A DNA stretch of 24,844 nt from an uncultured Chloroflexota bacterium (GCA_937988705.1 CALKIA010000507.1:1-24844); one strand, 5' to 3'. Positions 13,533-22,291 are shown, counted from the first letter of the stretch. Notes: generated from the letters alone by a model not told the origin. Program-made: numbers and translations.

Positions 13533-15830
13533 ATGATCATCGGCATGGATTTTGGCACCACGAATTCCGGTATCGCCCATTATGACGGCGAACAACTCAC
13601 CTTCGTTCCCATCGACGGCGACCTGACCGTCGCGCGGACAGCACTGTATATCACCAATGAGCGGCAGATCTACCTCGGCCGCAACGCCATCGACACTTAT
13701 TTCGAGCAGAACCTCGACCGCCCGGTGCGACTGGAAATGGTGCGCGTCGGCGAGATTTCGCTCACCTTCGCGGAACTGCCCACGTTCGTCGTCGATGTGC
13801 ATGTCGAAAAAGATGTGCTCGCGCCCGGTCGCCTATTCACTTCATTTAAGATGGGCTTGCCCTCGCTGGAAACGCTCGGGACGGTCGTCGGGCAGCACTT
13901 CTTCATGCTAGAAGACATCGTCGCCACCTATCTGTACATCGCCAAGCGCCGCGCGGAGCAGTTCTACGGACAGGATATCACGCGGATTGTGCTCGGTCGC
14001 CCGGTGCGTTACTCGGTCAACCCTAAAGATGATCTGGTCGCGTGGCAGCGTATGCTCCGCTCGGCGTTCCGCGCGGGCTACGAGGAAGTCTACTTCCAGT
14101 ATGAGCCGATTGCCGCGGCCTACCACTACGAATCGACGGCGCAGGGTGAGCAGACCGTGCTGGTGTTCGACTTCGGCGGCGGCACGCTCGACATCAGCGT
14201 GATCCGCGTGGGCAACCCCGAAACGCGGGCCGTGCTGGCGAACGGCGGCTTGCCGATTGCGGGCGACGTGTTCGACCAGAAGATCGTGCGCGCCAAACTG
14301 CCGCCGCACTTTGGCGAAGGCAGCACCTACCGCACCAACGGCAAGACCATGCCCGTGCCGAGCAGCTTCTACGAGGCATTTTCCCACTGGCAGGAACTGC
14401 TGACACTCCAGCGGCGGCAAACCCTCGACCATATCGAGAAGATCGAGCGCACCTCACAAGCGCCGCTCAAAATGCGTGCGCTCAAGCACCTGATTTCCAG
14501 CAACTACGGGCTGAAAATCTACGACATCATCGAGGCGACCAAGCGGAAACTCTCTACGGCTGATCGCGCCTATATTCGCGTGGAAGCGCCCGATTTCAGC
14601 GTGTACGACCAGATCAGTCGGGCAGAGTTTGAAGGTATCATCAGCGCGGACATCCGCCAGATTGACACTTATCTGGATACGCTGCTGACGAACGCGGGCA
14701 TTCGCCCCGAAGACATCGACGTGGTGATCCGGACGGGCGGTTCGTCGTTGATCCCGGCGTTCGTGAACCTGCTGGAAGGCAAATTCGGCGCGGCGAAAGT
14801 GCGCGCGCTGGACGAGTTCAGCAGCGTGACGGCCGGGCTGGCGATCACCGCGCAGCGCATCGAGAGCGGCGAATTGAGCCTCAAGGCGTATCACCCCGGC
14901 GATCTGCCGCCTGAACGCCACTTCGACAGCCCGCCGAACGCACAGATCATCGACTTCGAGACGCTCAAGAAGTACATCCGTCTGTCTGAAGGCAAGCCCG
15001 CGCACAGCGAACAGATTGTGTTCATGGGCATCAACGGCGATGTGATCGCCACCGAGCTGCCCGCCGATGCGCTGGCCGAAGCCAGCCCGATCCCCGGCGC
15101 GGTGACGGCATTGCTGACCCTGCCCGCCGACCAGTCGGTGATCCTGATGACGACCGAGTACCGCTTACTCAAGCGGTCAGCGCGGGAGCTGGCGCAGATG
15201 CGCGAACTTGGCTTGCCGCTGGCGGAGAGCGCCAAATTTCACCGCGACGACTTCGGGGCGGAAACCATCAGTGGGATGGCCGCGGCCAACTGGACGAACG
15301 ATCAAGCGCTGCTGGTCACCTCCGCGGGCGCGTACAAGCTGTATACGCGGGCGGCGCTGTTCGAACGGCTGGAGGGGACGCTCCCCTATGCGATCACGCG
15401 CATCAAAGGCGACCCGGTGGCGCTGGTGGATGTGCCCGCGCACGGCGAAATCATCGCCTTCAGCCAGGCGGGCAAGGTCGTGCGGATGAGCGTCTCCGAG
15501 TTGGCGACGGGCAACGGTCGCGTGATGAACCTCTACGGGGAGGATCGCATCATCGCGGCGTTCGCGTTCCAGCCCGGCGATCAATTTGTGCTGGCGGCAC
15601 AGAATGGGGTGTTACAGCGCGTCGGCAATGTCGCCCCGGCGGCGGGCATCGACGGCGCGGGCATCAAGATGGCGCAGGGACGCACGGTGAGCGCGGCGAA
15701 GATCGGTGGCGAGTTGTGGGCCATGACGGATCGGCGCATGCTCAAGGTGGACGCCGCGCAGCTCGACAAGCCGCGCGGAACGATCAACGTGGCGGCGGGC
15801 GAGAGCGTAAAGACGCTGTTTAGTGGTTAA
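13533..15830 (+). CDS. Hsp70-like ATPase with GyrA-type C-terminal pinwheel
   Basis: A 765-residue protein. Residues 1-440 are an Hsp70/actin-fold ATPase of the YegD type: phosphate-1 loop DFGTTNSG (6-13), EPIAAA (191-196), phosphate-2 DFGGGTLD (213-220), and adenosine motif TGGSSLIP (401-408). The usual Hsp70 substrate-binding and lid domains are missing. Instead residues about 490-765 contain six strands spaced 41-57 residues apart, near 494, 535, 592, 639, 685 and 728. They have the blade pattern of the DNA gyrase A / ParC C-terminal domain, for example IIAFSQAGKVVRMSVSEL then NGRVMNLYGEDRIIAAF, and QFVLAAQNGVLQRV then GAGIKMAQGRTVSA. That domain binds and wraps DNA, but the gyrase GyrA-box is not seen. 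ATG 13533 has GGAAGG 7 nt upstream. Its TAA overlaps the opposing gene's stop. Confidence 0.88.
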   Translation: MIIGMDFGTTNSGIAHYDGEQLTFVPIDGDLTVARTALYITNERQIYLGRNAIDTYFEQNLDRPVRLEMVRVGEISLTFAELPTFVVDVHVEKDVLAPGRLFTSFKMGLPSLETLGTVVGQHFFMLEDIVATYLYIAKRRAEQFYGQDITRIVLGRPVRYSVNPKDDLVAWQRMLRSAFRAGYEEVYFQYEPIAAAYHYESTAQGEQTVLVFDFGGGTLDISVIRVGNPETRAVLANGGLPIAGDVFDQKIVRAKLPPHFGEGSTYRTNGKTMPVPSSFYEAFSHWQELLTLQRRQTLDHIEKIERTSQAPLKMRALKHLISSNYGLKIYDIIEATKRKLSTADRAYIRVEAPDFSVYDQISRAEFEGIISADIRQIDTYLDTLLTNAGIRPEDIDVVIRTGGSSLIPAFVNLLEGKFGAAKVRALDEFSSVTAGLAITAQRIESGELSLKAYHPGDLPPERHFDSPPNAQIIDFETLKKYIRLSEGKPAHSEQIVFMGINGDVIATELPADALAEASPIPGAVTALLTLPADQSVILMTTEYRLLKRSARELAQMRELGLPLAESAKFHRDDFGAETISGMAAANWTNDQALLVTSAGAYKLYTRAALFERLEGTLPYAITRIKGDPVALVDVPAHGEIIAFSQAGKVVRMSVSELATGNGRVMNLYGEDRIIAAFAFQPGDQFVLAAQNGVLQRVGNVAPAAGIDGAGIKMAQGRTVSAAKIGGELWAMTDRRMLKVDAAQLDKPRGTINVAAGESVKTLFSG

Positions 15831-17254
15831 GAGTCACGTGCGCAACGAAAACCCCTTATGTCGAACTCCTGAGTTGGATCGAGTCCATCTCGAATGGCAG
15901 CGCCATCCCAAATTTGGTTTTCATACCACGAACCACCACGAAGTACTCGATAATCAGAAATCATGTCGCTATTCGCTTCACGCCCATCATCGGCAAAGTA
16001 TGGGTACTCGTACAAACGTTCACCAGGATCGACAAAATCTGTATCTGAATTGAGATCGACTCCGTAAATGGTGTTCACCCATTCCCAAACGTTACCGGCT
16101 AGATCAAATGCTCCTACCCAAGACATGCCCTCTGGCTTGCTGCCGACATCAGATGTTCCGTCCTCCGAGTTCTCCCAATAGACAGCACGTGTATTGAAAT
16201 CTTGACTCTCTCCCCAAGGATAGGTCCAGCTCTCTACACCGCGCGCCGAGTATTCCCACTCTCGTTCGGTCGGGAGATGGTAATTTTCCCCACGCCAATG
16301 GCAGTAGTCTCGTGCTTGAAACCACGTGACTCGATTAATTGGCTGGGTATCTCGGGTGGAATATGGGTTTTCCGGCGCCTCGCTGCATACTTCCATTGAC
16401 ACACATAGGCGATATTGGGCTCGTGTTACTTCAGTCTGATCCATCCAAAATGGTTCGGTGATCGTTTGAGGGTGAACAGGTAGTTCAACAGGATTCCCAC
16501 CATTCCGTCCCATCCGGAATGTCCCAACGGGCACAAGTGCCATCGGCGCTTGTGCCGGATCATCGGGAAAAGTATAGACAAAAGGTTCCCAGTCCGTATT
16601 GCGTGTTCCCCTAAACGCTTGAGCATTCGCAAGCGCCGTAACGTAATGATCAGGTGTCGAAGATATGGTTAAGCTTGGCGTAATAGTTACGTTGGTAAGC
16701 AATGGCGGCATGATTATTGCCATAGCGGTAATCAGCAAAATAAGCATCGCCACGACCGCCGTGTAGTGCAATACTTTGCGGTGATCTGGAGAAAAGGATC
16801 GCAAATGATGTATTAGCGTTTCTGCATCATGATCAAAAATCGGATCATCATGTAAAGTGAAGGATTGCTGAAATACCAGCGATTTCAGTGCGTCAGGCAG
16901 TTGGTTTTCGAATGGCATTTCCGCGCCATCCACTAACAGCGGAATGACCGTGACGCCGCCGCGCTGCAATCCCGTTTCGATTTCGATGCGCACAAAATCG
17001 GCGGGGTTGTCGAGTCGGCGATTCCCGCTCGCATCGGTCGCGCTCACCCATCCTCTGCCAATCACGACCAGCATCACACGGCAGGTCGAGGTCGCATCAC
17101 GTAGCGCCCCGCGAAAGTCGCTCCCCGGCGGAATCTTCTCGACATCATGAAACACCGCGTCCTTGCCAAACGCATCGGTAAGACGTTCGCGAATGCGCGA
17201 GGTGACATGTTTGCTATCGGCACGGCGATAACTGATGAAGATGCGCGGCGACAT
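15827..17254 (-). CDS. TIR domain - membrane helix - SUMF1/FGE-like domain protein
   Basis: A 475-residue three-part protein. Residues 3-135 are a TIR domain beginning RIFISYRRADS, with Glu91 (FVRIEIE) at the position of the catalytic Glu of NAD-cleaving TIRs. Residues about 162-184 are one membrane helix. Residues 240-475 are a formylglycine-generating-enzyme (SUMF1) fold: LPTEREWEYSARG (327-339), AGNVWEWV (386-393), VLRGGSWY (437-444), GFRCARD (468-474). The two copper-binding cysteines expected between GGSW and GFRC in active FGE are absent, so this domain is probably a binding module outside the membrane rather than an enzyme. The SUMF1 half is AT-richer (about 40-43% GC in sampled lines) than the TIR half (about 62%). 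Start ATG 17254 has GGGA 8 nt upstream; an in-frame start at 17284 overlaps the promoter. Confidence 0.9.
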   Translation of the reverse strand: MSPRIFISYRRADSKHVTSRIRERLTDAFGKDAVFHDVEKIPPGSDFRGALRDATSTCRVMLVVIGRGWVSATDASGNRRLDNPADFVRIEIETGLQRGGVTVIPLLVDGAEMPFENQLPDALKSLVFQQSFTLHDDPIFDHDAETLIHHLRSFSPDHRKVLHYTAVVAMLILLITAMAIIMPPLLTNVTITPSLTISSTPDHYVTALANAQAFRGTRNTDWEPFVYTFPDDPAQAPMALVPVGTFRMGRNGGNPVELPVHPQTITEPFWMDQTEVTRAQYRLCVSMEVCSEAPENPYSTRDTQPINRVTWFQARDYCHWRGENYHLPTEREWEYSARGVESWTYPWGESQDFNTRAVYWENSEDGTSDVGSKPEGMSWVGAFDLAGNVWEWVNTIYGVDLNSDTDFVDPGERLYEYPYFADDGREANSDMISDYRVLRGGSWYENQIWDGAAIRDGLDPTQEFDIRGFRCARDS

Positions 17255-17290
17255 GAGTGTATCCCTACGATCAACGCACGGCACAACAAT

Positions 17291-17319
17291 ATTATCGTAC
17301 CAAAAAATCGCGAGAGCAA
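17291..17319 (-). promoter_or_regulatory. Candidate promoter of the TIR-SUMF1 gene
   Basis: On the minus strand TTGCTC (17314-17319) and GATAAT (17291-17296) are separated by exactly 17 nt and lie 37 nt upstream of the ATG, in the 75-nt gap after the patatin gene. This suggests the gene is transcribed on its own. Confidence 0.5.
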
Positions 17320-17329
17320 GAATTCGGCC

Positions 17330-19558
17330 CTACCCATAGCGCGCGTGATACCGCGGCAGCCAGTCGATGAGTTTGGCCTGTGTGGCAGCATAGCCGATGG
17401 CAAACAGCGGCGCGGAAGCGTCAAATTCGAGGAGGCTGTAGTGGCTGGCGTCCGGTTGGATGAGGAGATCGACGCGGTTCTCAACGCTGCGCACGCGGTA
17501 TACGCTGCTGACTTCCAACGAGCGCAGGATCGTCTTGGTCAGCGTGGGCACCCGTTTCCCGCGCCCGATCAGGCGGCTGAGGAGCACGCTCCACCCGGAC
17601 ACCATATCTTCCATCTCAAACGGCTGATCCGGTCGGTCGCGCAGCGGGGCGACCGTGCAGCCCAGCACGATGCCGCCTTCCAGAAAATCTGCCATGATAT
17701 CGACGGGGAAGTTGTTCATCGCGCCCCCGTCGACGATCAGATCGCCGTCCAATTGCAGCGGCGGGAAGACCGCCGGAATCGAGAGACTGCCCCGCACCGC
17801 CTGCCGCAGCAGCCCATGCTGGTGAATCATCGGAATGGCGCGCGTGAGGTTGGTCGAGACGCAGAAATACGGCAGCCACAAGTCCTCGATGGCATAGTCG
17901 GCGTATACCGCTTTGAGCGCGGCCTTCAGCTTGTACGCCCGATTGAGCGCCACGAGCGGCAGAGTCGGATCGAACAAAGCCCGCGTGCTGGCGAACTTTT
18001 CGGCGATCTGGAACATGGACTCGACCGTTTGCCGCAGGGCATAGCCCGCCGCCACCACCGCGCCCATACTTGTGCCGCCAATGGCATCGATCTCGACGCC
18101 CACCTCTTTCAAGGCACGGATCGCGCCGACATGCGCGTAACCGCGCGCACCGCCGCCGCTCAACACCAAGCCAATGCCGTTGCCGGTCAGCAAACGCCCT
18201 AAGCGCCGCAAGTGCTGCGCGTCGCCGCTGCGGATATGGTGATGACGTTCCACATGTCGCGGCGTAAGCCACGCCGCTGTGCCGCTCGGGATGACGGTCG
18301 GCGGTGGGTGGATGAGCACCAGTTCGGTACGCAAATTTGGGAAACGCTCGGCAATCAGGCGCTCAATGGGACGTACATCCGGCACATCCTCCGCCGCGGC
18401 GGCGAAGATCACCCGATCAGCCTGCACGAGGCAGCGGGTCGTCCACGGCGACAAGTCCGGATCGCCCACGTACAGCACATACTGATAGCGGAAATCGACA
18501 TCGCACATCCAGCGATCAATCGCCAGATCGAGCGGATGATCGGGGCCAAGCTGCGACACCCCCTCGACGCCATACAGGGTATCGAACTGCGCACTGTCCA
18601 GCGGAATCACCTTGCCGAAGCGGCTGATGTCTTCGGCAAGCTGCGCGGTGACGTCCCGCAGTTGCAGACCGCGCGTCAGCGGGATGATCGTGTAGTTGTA
18701 CGAGCGCGTCTCGTGCACCCCTTTGAGCATGCGCATCTGCCGCCGCATGAGGATGCGCGTGATCTGCGTCATCATACGCGGATATTCGTCGAGCAAGCGC
18801 TCGAACAGCGCGGTGGGCAGTTTGACGAGATTGGATTCACGCGCGGCTGTGATGGTCGCCGAGCGCGGTTCCCCGGTGATCAGCGCGACCTCGCCCACCG
18901 TTTCGCCCACGCCAACCTCAGCGAGTAAGCGTTCGTGGCCATCGTCTTCCGTGTAAACAATGAGCAGTCGCCCCGTCAGCACAATGTACAGGCCGTCGCC
19001 CGTTTCACCCTGCCGGAACAGCACTTCACCCTTGCTCAATGCGACCCACTGCATTTCGGCTTGCAGCGCTTTGAGCACGCTCGATTCCAGTTTGCCGAAC
19101 AGCGTATTCAGGATGTGGGCGAGCTGCATGCGCTGGAGCCGGGGCAAAATCGCCGAGGTCAACTGGAGCGCAACCTGCGGATTCCGGTTGGCGATCTGCA
19201 TCAAACCGTGTTTGGAGAGCTGCACGAGATCGCTGTCTTGCAGCGTGTAGACCGTCGCCGTGCGGGGCTGCCCGGTCAGCAGGGCGATTTCGCCAACGCA
19301 GCCCCCGACGCTGTGTTCGTCGATGAGCACTTCGGAGCCGTCTTCAGCCGTGCCACACACGCGTACTTTGCCACGACCGACGATATACAGGCTGTCGCCG
19401 ACCTCGCCTTCGCGAAAGACATACACCCCCGCCGCGAGGGTGATCAGCTTGAATTCGTGCTCAATCTGGCGAAGAACCGACTCCTCCAAATCCCGAAAAT
19501 ACTCACTCTGGCGAATTGCGTCGAGCTTCGCCGCGGGGAGGGTCGGACTTTCGGTCAT
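17330..19558 (-). CDS. Patatin-like phospholipase with two cyclic-nucleotide-binding domains
   Basis: A 742-residue protein with the layout of eukaryotic neuropathy target esterase. Two cyclic-nucleotide-binding domains lie at about 20-140 and 150-270, each with the glycine turn (GEVGDSLYIV, GETGDGLYIV) and the phosphate-binding cassette (GEIALLTGQPRTAT 89-102; GEVALITGEPRSAT 222-235), including the Arg that contacts cyclic-nucleotide phosphate. A linker of about 170 residues follows. The patatin domain (about 462-640) has the oxyanion motif GGGARG (468-473), nucleophile Ser497 in GTSMG, and catalytic Asp610 in DGG, so it should be an active lysophospholipase/esterase. No membrane helix is obvious. 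CAGGAG lies 9 nt before the ATG. It follows the Bax1-like gene by 92 nt and may be read from the same transcript. Confidence 0.93.
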   Translation of the reverse strand: MTESPTLPAAKLDAIRQSEYFRDLEESVLRQIEHEFKLITLAAGVYVFREGEVGDSLYIVGRGKVRVCGTAEDGSEVLIDEHSVGGCVGEIALLTGQPRTATVYTLQDSDLVQLSKHGLMQIANRNPQVALQLTSAILPRLQRMQLAHILNTLFGKLESSVLKALQAEMQWVALSKGEVLFRQGETGDGLYIVLTGRLLIVYTEDDGHERLLAEVGVGETVGEVALITGEPRSATITAARESNLVKLPTALFERLLDEYPRMMTQITRILMRRQMRMLKGVHETRSYNYTIIPLTRGLQLRDVTAQLAEDISRFGKVIPLDSAQFDTLYGVEGVSQLGPDHPLDLAIDRWMCDVDFRYQYVLYVGDPDLSPWTTRCLVQADRVIFAAAAEDVPDVRPIERLIAERFPNLRTELVLIHPPPTVIPSGTAAWLTPRHVERHHHIRSGDAQHLRRLGRLLTGNGIGLVLSGGGARGYAHVGAIRALKEVGVEIDAIGGTSMGAVVAAGYALRQTVESMFQIAEKFASTRALFDPTLPLVALNRAYKLKAALKAVYADYAIEDLWLPYFCVSTNLTRAIPMIHQHGLLRQAVRGSLSIPAVFPPLQLDGDLIVDGGAMNNFPVDIMADFLEGGIVLGCTVAPLRDRPDQPFEMEDMVSGWSVLLSRLIGRGKRVPTLTKTILRSLEVSSVYRVRSVENRVDLLIQPDASHYSLLEFDASAPLFAIGYAATQAKLIDWLPRYHARYG

Positions 19559-19650
19559 TCGGCTGTGCTCCTGATTGATCTACCGTTTACACTGGTCATT
19601 CTACTTGAGGCGGGCAAGAAGCGAAATGAACATGTTGGTTGGATGCGGAC

Positions 19651-20865
19651 TTAACTGGCGATGCGCTCTACGGCGGCCAGTACATCTTTGAGCACGGGTT
19701 TGTTGGTGAAGTACAGGACTTCGCCGGGGACATCCTTCAGGCGTTCCGGCGCAAGGTTGACGCCCTCGTACACCAGCAGCAGCAGATCGTGGCGCCCCGC
19801 CGCCCGCACCTTCTCGACTTTGCGCCGCAGATAATCCGGATGCCAGTAGCCGACGATCTCGATCAGACAGCGGCGGCCATCGCGGCTGTGCGTCACCGAA
19901 AAGTCGGGGATCATGACCGAGTCGCCGAGCAGGATCACTTCTGCTTCGCGCTGCAACTGCCACTGCCCGCGTTTGTCGCCGCCGAACTTCGCCGCAAACT
20001 CAGCCGCGAAATCCGCTTCAAGCGCGCTGTCATACAAGCCGCTTTTGCGAAAATGCGAGGTCAGCGGCAGCGTCGAGTCGAGCCGATACTCCGCCGCCCA
20101 GTCCGGCAGATGCACATCCGCTACCATCGACCAGCGGTCGCCGAGAAAGAGCGCAGGCAAAAAGGCGGCGAACTGCCGTCCGTAGCGCGTGGTCTGGTGG
20201 ACGAATGGCGAAATCGCACCTTCTAACGTAACGTGATAGCCGCCTTCGGGGAGCGGTTCCGCCTCAAACATCAGCTTGAACAGCTTAAGGTAGCGCCAGA
20301 AGTCTTTGTAACCGTCGTGGACGTCCACATGCATCTGGCTCGACCAGTAGAGCACGCCACGCGCCAGTTCGAGGTTGTAGCGACCGATCAAATCAGCGGG
20401 CGTCCACGTCTGGCCGACGGTAGAGAGCATATACTCGGCGGGACGGTCGGCGAACAAGGCGCGTTCCACCGACTCGACCGCGAGATCAAAGTGCCGCGCC
20501 GCTTCGTGCAGCGCATCGGCGCGGGTGCGCAGGTGAAACAGATCCGCGCGGTCGAAGACCAGCCCACCACTGAACAGATAGCGCCGCACATCCACGGGAT
20601 CAACATCAAGCGTAAGCGGTGTGAAGGTGGCGGCATCTTCCAGCACTTTGGCCAACCCGCGCACGACAATGTAATCCACCCGCGTGCCCACATAGGCCTC
20701 AAAGGCGCGATCCCACAGCGCGCGCGGCTGCCCCACCTGCGCCGCGAACAAGGTGATCAACGCGTCCGCGGTCGCCAGCACCTTAGGGCTGGCCGCCAGC
20801 CAATCGATCACCAGTTGTGAGCCGCGCGCCTTGATGCGTGGACGGATGAGATCAGCGGTGAGCAT
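19651..20865 (-). CDS. Bax1-like nuclease, DUF790 family
   Basis: A 404-residue protein of the DUF790 family, whose archaeal member Bax1 binds XPB and is a structure-specific endonuclease. The C-terminal third has the nuclease-like core: PDF with Asp321, then IEIVGYW with Glu336 and Lys349 about 13 residues later, a PD-(D/E)xK arrangement. N-terminal features such as YIVVRGLAKVLED and GRYNLELARGVLYWSSQ are family-typical. The start is 2 nt downstream of the XPB stop, so the pair is almost surely co-translated. In archaea XPB opens DNA at damage and Bax1 incises it, resembling nucleotide excision repair; I infer the same here. The function in bacteria has been little studied. Confidence 0.88.
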   Translation of the reverse strand: MLTADLIRPRIKARGSQLVIDWLAASPKVLATADALITLFAAQVGQPRALWDRAFEAYVGTRVDYIVVRGLAKVLEDAATFTPLTLDVDPVDVRRYLFSGGLVFDRADLFHLRTRADALHEAARHFDLAVESVERALFADRPAEYMLSTVGQTWTPADLIGRYNLELARGVLYWSSQMHVDVHDGYKDFWRYLKLFKLMFEAEPLPEGGYHVTLEGAISPFVHQTTRYGRQFAAFLPALFLGDRWSMVADVHLPDWAAEYRLDSTLPLTSHFRKSGLYDSALEADFAAEFAAKFGGDKRGQWQLQREAEVILLGDSVMIPDFSVTHSRDGRRCLIEIVGYWHPDYLRRKVEKVRAAGRHDLLLLVYEGVNLAPERLKDVPGEVLYFTNKPVLKDVLAAVERIAS

Positions 20866-20867
20866 CC

Positions 20868-22217
20868 CTAACCCTGCAACGGGCGGCGGCGCTGCGCGCG
20901 GCCAACATCGGTCGTATCGCGGGCGATCACTTCGTAGAGCAGCGCCTCACGGTTGCCGGACTTGCGCAGCACACGCCCCAACCGCTGAATGTATTCGCGG
21001 GCGCTCGACGTACCGCCGAGCACGATGGCGACTTTCGCTTCCGGCACATCCACACCTTCGTTCAGCACCTTCGAGGTGACGACCGCAGGATAGTCACCCG
21101 CGGCGAACGCTTCGAGGATGTGCTTGCGTTCGGCGGCTTTGGTTTCGTGCGTCAGCGCGGGGATCAAGTGCTGGCGGGCAATGGCATACACGACCGCGTT
21201 GTTCTCGGTGAAGATCAGGCAGCGGTCGTCGCTGTGTTCGCGCAGGAGCAGTTCCAGCGCGGCGAGTTTGCCCGCGCAGCCCGCCAGCAGCTGCAAAATC
21301 CGCTGACGCGCCAGCACCGCCGCGCGCGCTTCCTCCTCATAGCTGCTCCGGCGCAGCAGTTCATTGAGCCAGAATTTGCCGTGCGTCTTCTGCAGTTGGT
21401 GGCGGCGGAAGTAGCCCGCGTAGATCGCGTAATCGGCGTCGTACTGCGCGCGTTCGATGGGCGTCAAGTCGACGCGCACGCGCTGCGTTCGGTATTCGGC
21501 AAGCGTATCCCCGGTGAGATCGTCGATCTTGAGCGCGTAGACGATGTCGCCGATCAACTCGTCGACGCGCCAACGCGTACCGGACTGTTCGGCTTCGTTC
21601 GGGTAGGTCGCGGTCAAACCGAGGCGGAACGGAGATGGGGACATGAGCGCCGCCTCACCCCAGGAGGGCGCAGGCAAGTGATGGACTTCGTCAAAGATGA
21701 TGAGCTTGAAGGCATCGCCATGCGCGGCGATCACATCGCCCGCCGAATGATAGGTCGTCACAGTGATGGGCAGCACCGTCTTTTCGCCGCCATAGTACAC
21801 GCCCACCGCCATCCCGAAGGCGTTGGCGAGGCGCGCATACCACTGGTGCAGCAGATCGATCGTCGGGGCAACTACCAGCGCCGACCGTTTTACCCGCTGA
21901 ATCGCATGGATCGCCACGAAGGTTTTGCCCGCCCCGGTCGGCAGCACGATGCTGCCGCGCCGTTCGGCCGCGTCCCACGCATCGAGCGCGGCGATCTGGT
22001 ACGCGTGCGGCGGGCGATCATCATGCAGGTGCAGATCGAGCGTTTGCCAGCGCGGCACTTGATCGCGGATGCCCTGTTCGCGCAGCCAACCGATCAGGCG
22101 CGGGTAGTGATACGCCTCGCAGCGGGGCCGCCCTTTGATTAGTTGGAACGGCGCGGGCGCGTCTGGCACATCATACAAGACCAGCGTCCCACCCTGAAAC
22201 GTGATCGTCCCGGTCAA
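20868..22217 (-). CDS. XPB/ERCC3-like superfamily 2 DNA helicase
   Basis: A 449-residue SF2 helicase, close in size to archaeal XPB. Motifs in order: HAYQIAALDAW (Q-like, 71-81), Walker A PTGAGKT (93-99), VVAPTIDLLHQW (motif Ia, 115-126), DEVH (176-179), LTATY (201-205), IFTEN (335-339), GVDVPEA (388-394), and QRLGRVLR (411-418). The N-terminal 70 residues match the small damage-recognition region of archaeal XPB. No ATG fits the frame, so the start is a TTG at 22217 with AGGA 9 nt upstream. It leads the operon with the Bax1-like nuclease and is divergent from the ThDP enzyme gene over a 74-bp AT-rich gap. Confidence 0.9.
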   Translation of the reverse strand: MTGTITFQGGTLVLYDVPDAPAPFQLIKGRPRCEAYHYPRLIGWLREQGIRDQVPRWQTLDLHLHDDRPPHAYQIAALDAWDAAERRGSIVLPTGAGKTFVAIHAIQRVKRSALVVAPTIDLLHQWYARLANAFGMAVGVYYGGEKTVLPITVTTYHSAGDVIAAHGDAFKLIIFDEVHHLPAPSWGEAALMSPSPFRLGLTATYPNEAEQSGTRWRVDELIGDIVYALKIDDLTGDTLAEYRTQRVRVDLTPIERAQYDADYAIYAGYFRRHQLQKTHGKFWLNELLRRSSYEEEARAAVLARQRILQLLAGCAGKLAALELLLREHSDDRCLIFTENNAVVYAIARQHLIPALTHETKAAERKHILEAFAAGDYPAVVTSKVLNEGVDVPEAKVAIVLGGTSSAREYIQRLGRVLRKSGNREALLYEVIARDTTDVGRAQRRRPLQG

Positions 22218-22243
22218 TGGCCGTTATCCTGTGTAATTCGCGC

Positions 22244-22249
22244 TATAAT
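22244..22249 (+). promoter_or_regulatory. -10 box for the ThDP-enzyme/permease transcript
   Basis: A perfect TATAAT lies 42 nt upstream of the ThDP-enzyme ATG in the short AT-rich divergent gap. No good -35 is seen 17 nt upstream. On the opposite strand a TATGAT overlaps nearby (about 22248-22253) and may serve the helicase operon. Confidence 0.45.
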
Positions 22250-22291
22250 CATACTCAATATTTGAATTTTTGTTCGATAGGAGTCTGTTAT

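Noticed and set aside
15827..16560. Diversity-generating-retroelement target in the SUMF1 domain
   Set aside because: SUMF1/C-type-lectin folds are common targets, but no reverse transcriptase or template repeat is visible in the window.
17147..18202. Plus-strand open frame (351 codons) across the patatin gene
   Set aside because: Antisense to clear patatin motifs, spans the gap between two genes, and has an Arg/His-rich composition.
21120..22142. Long plus-strand open frame (340 codons) opposite the XPB helicase
   Set aside because: Arg/Gln-rich, no family motifs, and fully antisense to a gene with all SF2 motifs in order; typical shadow of GC-rich coding DNA.
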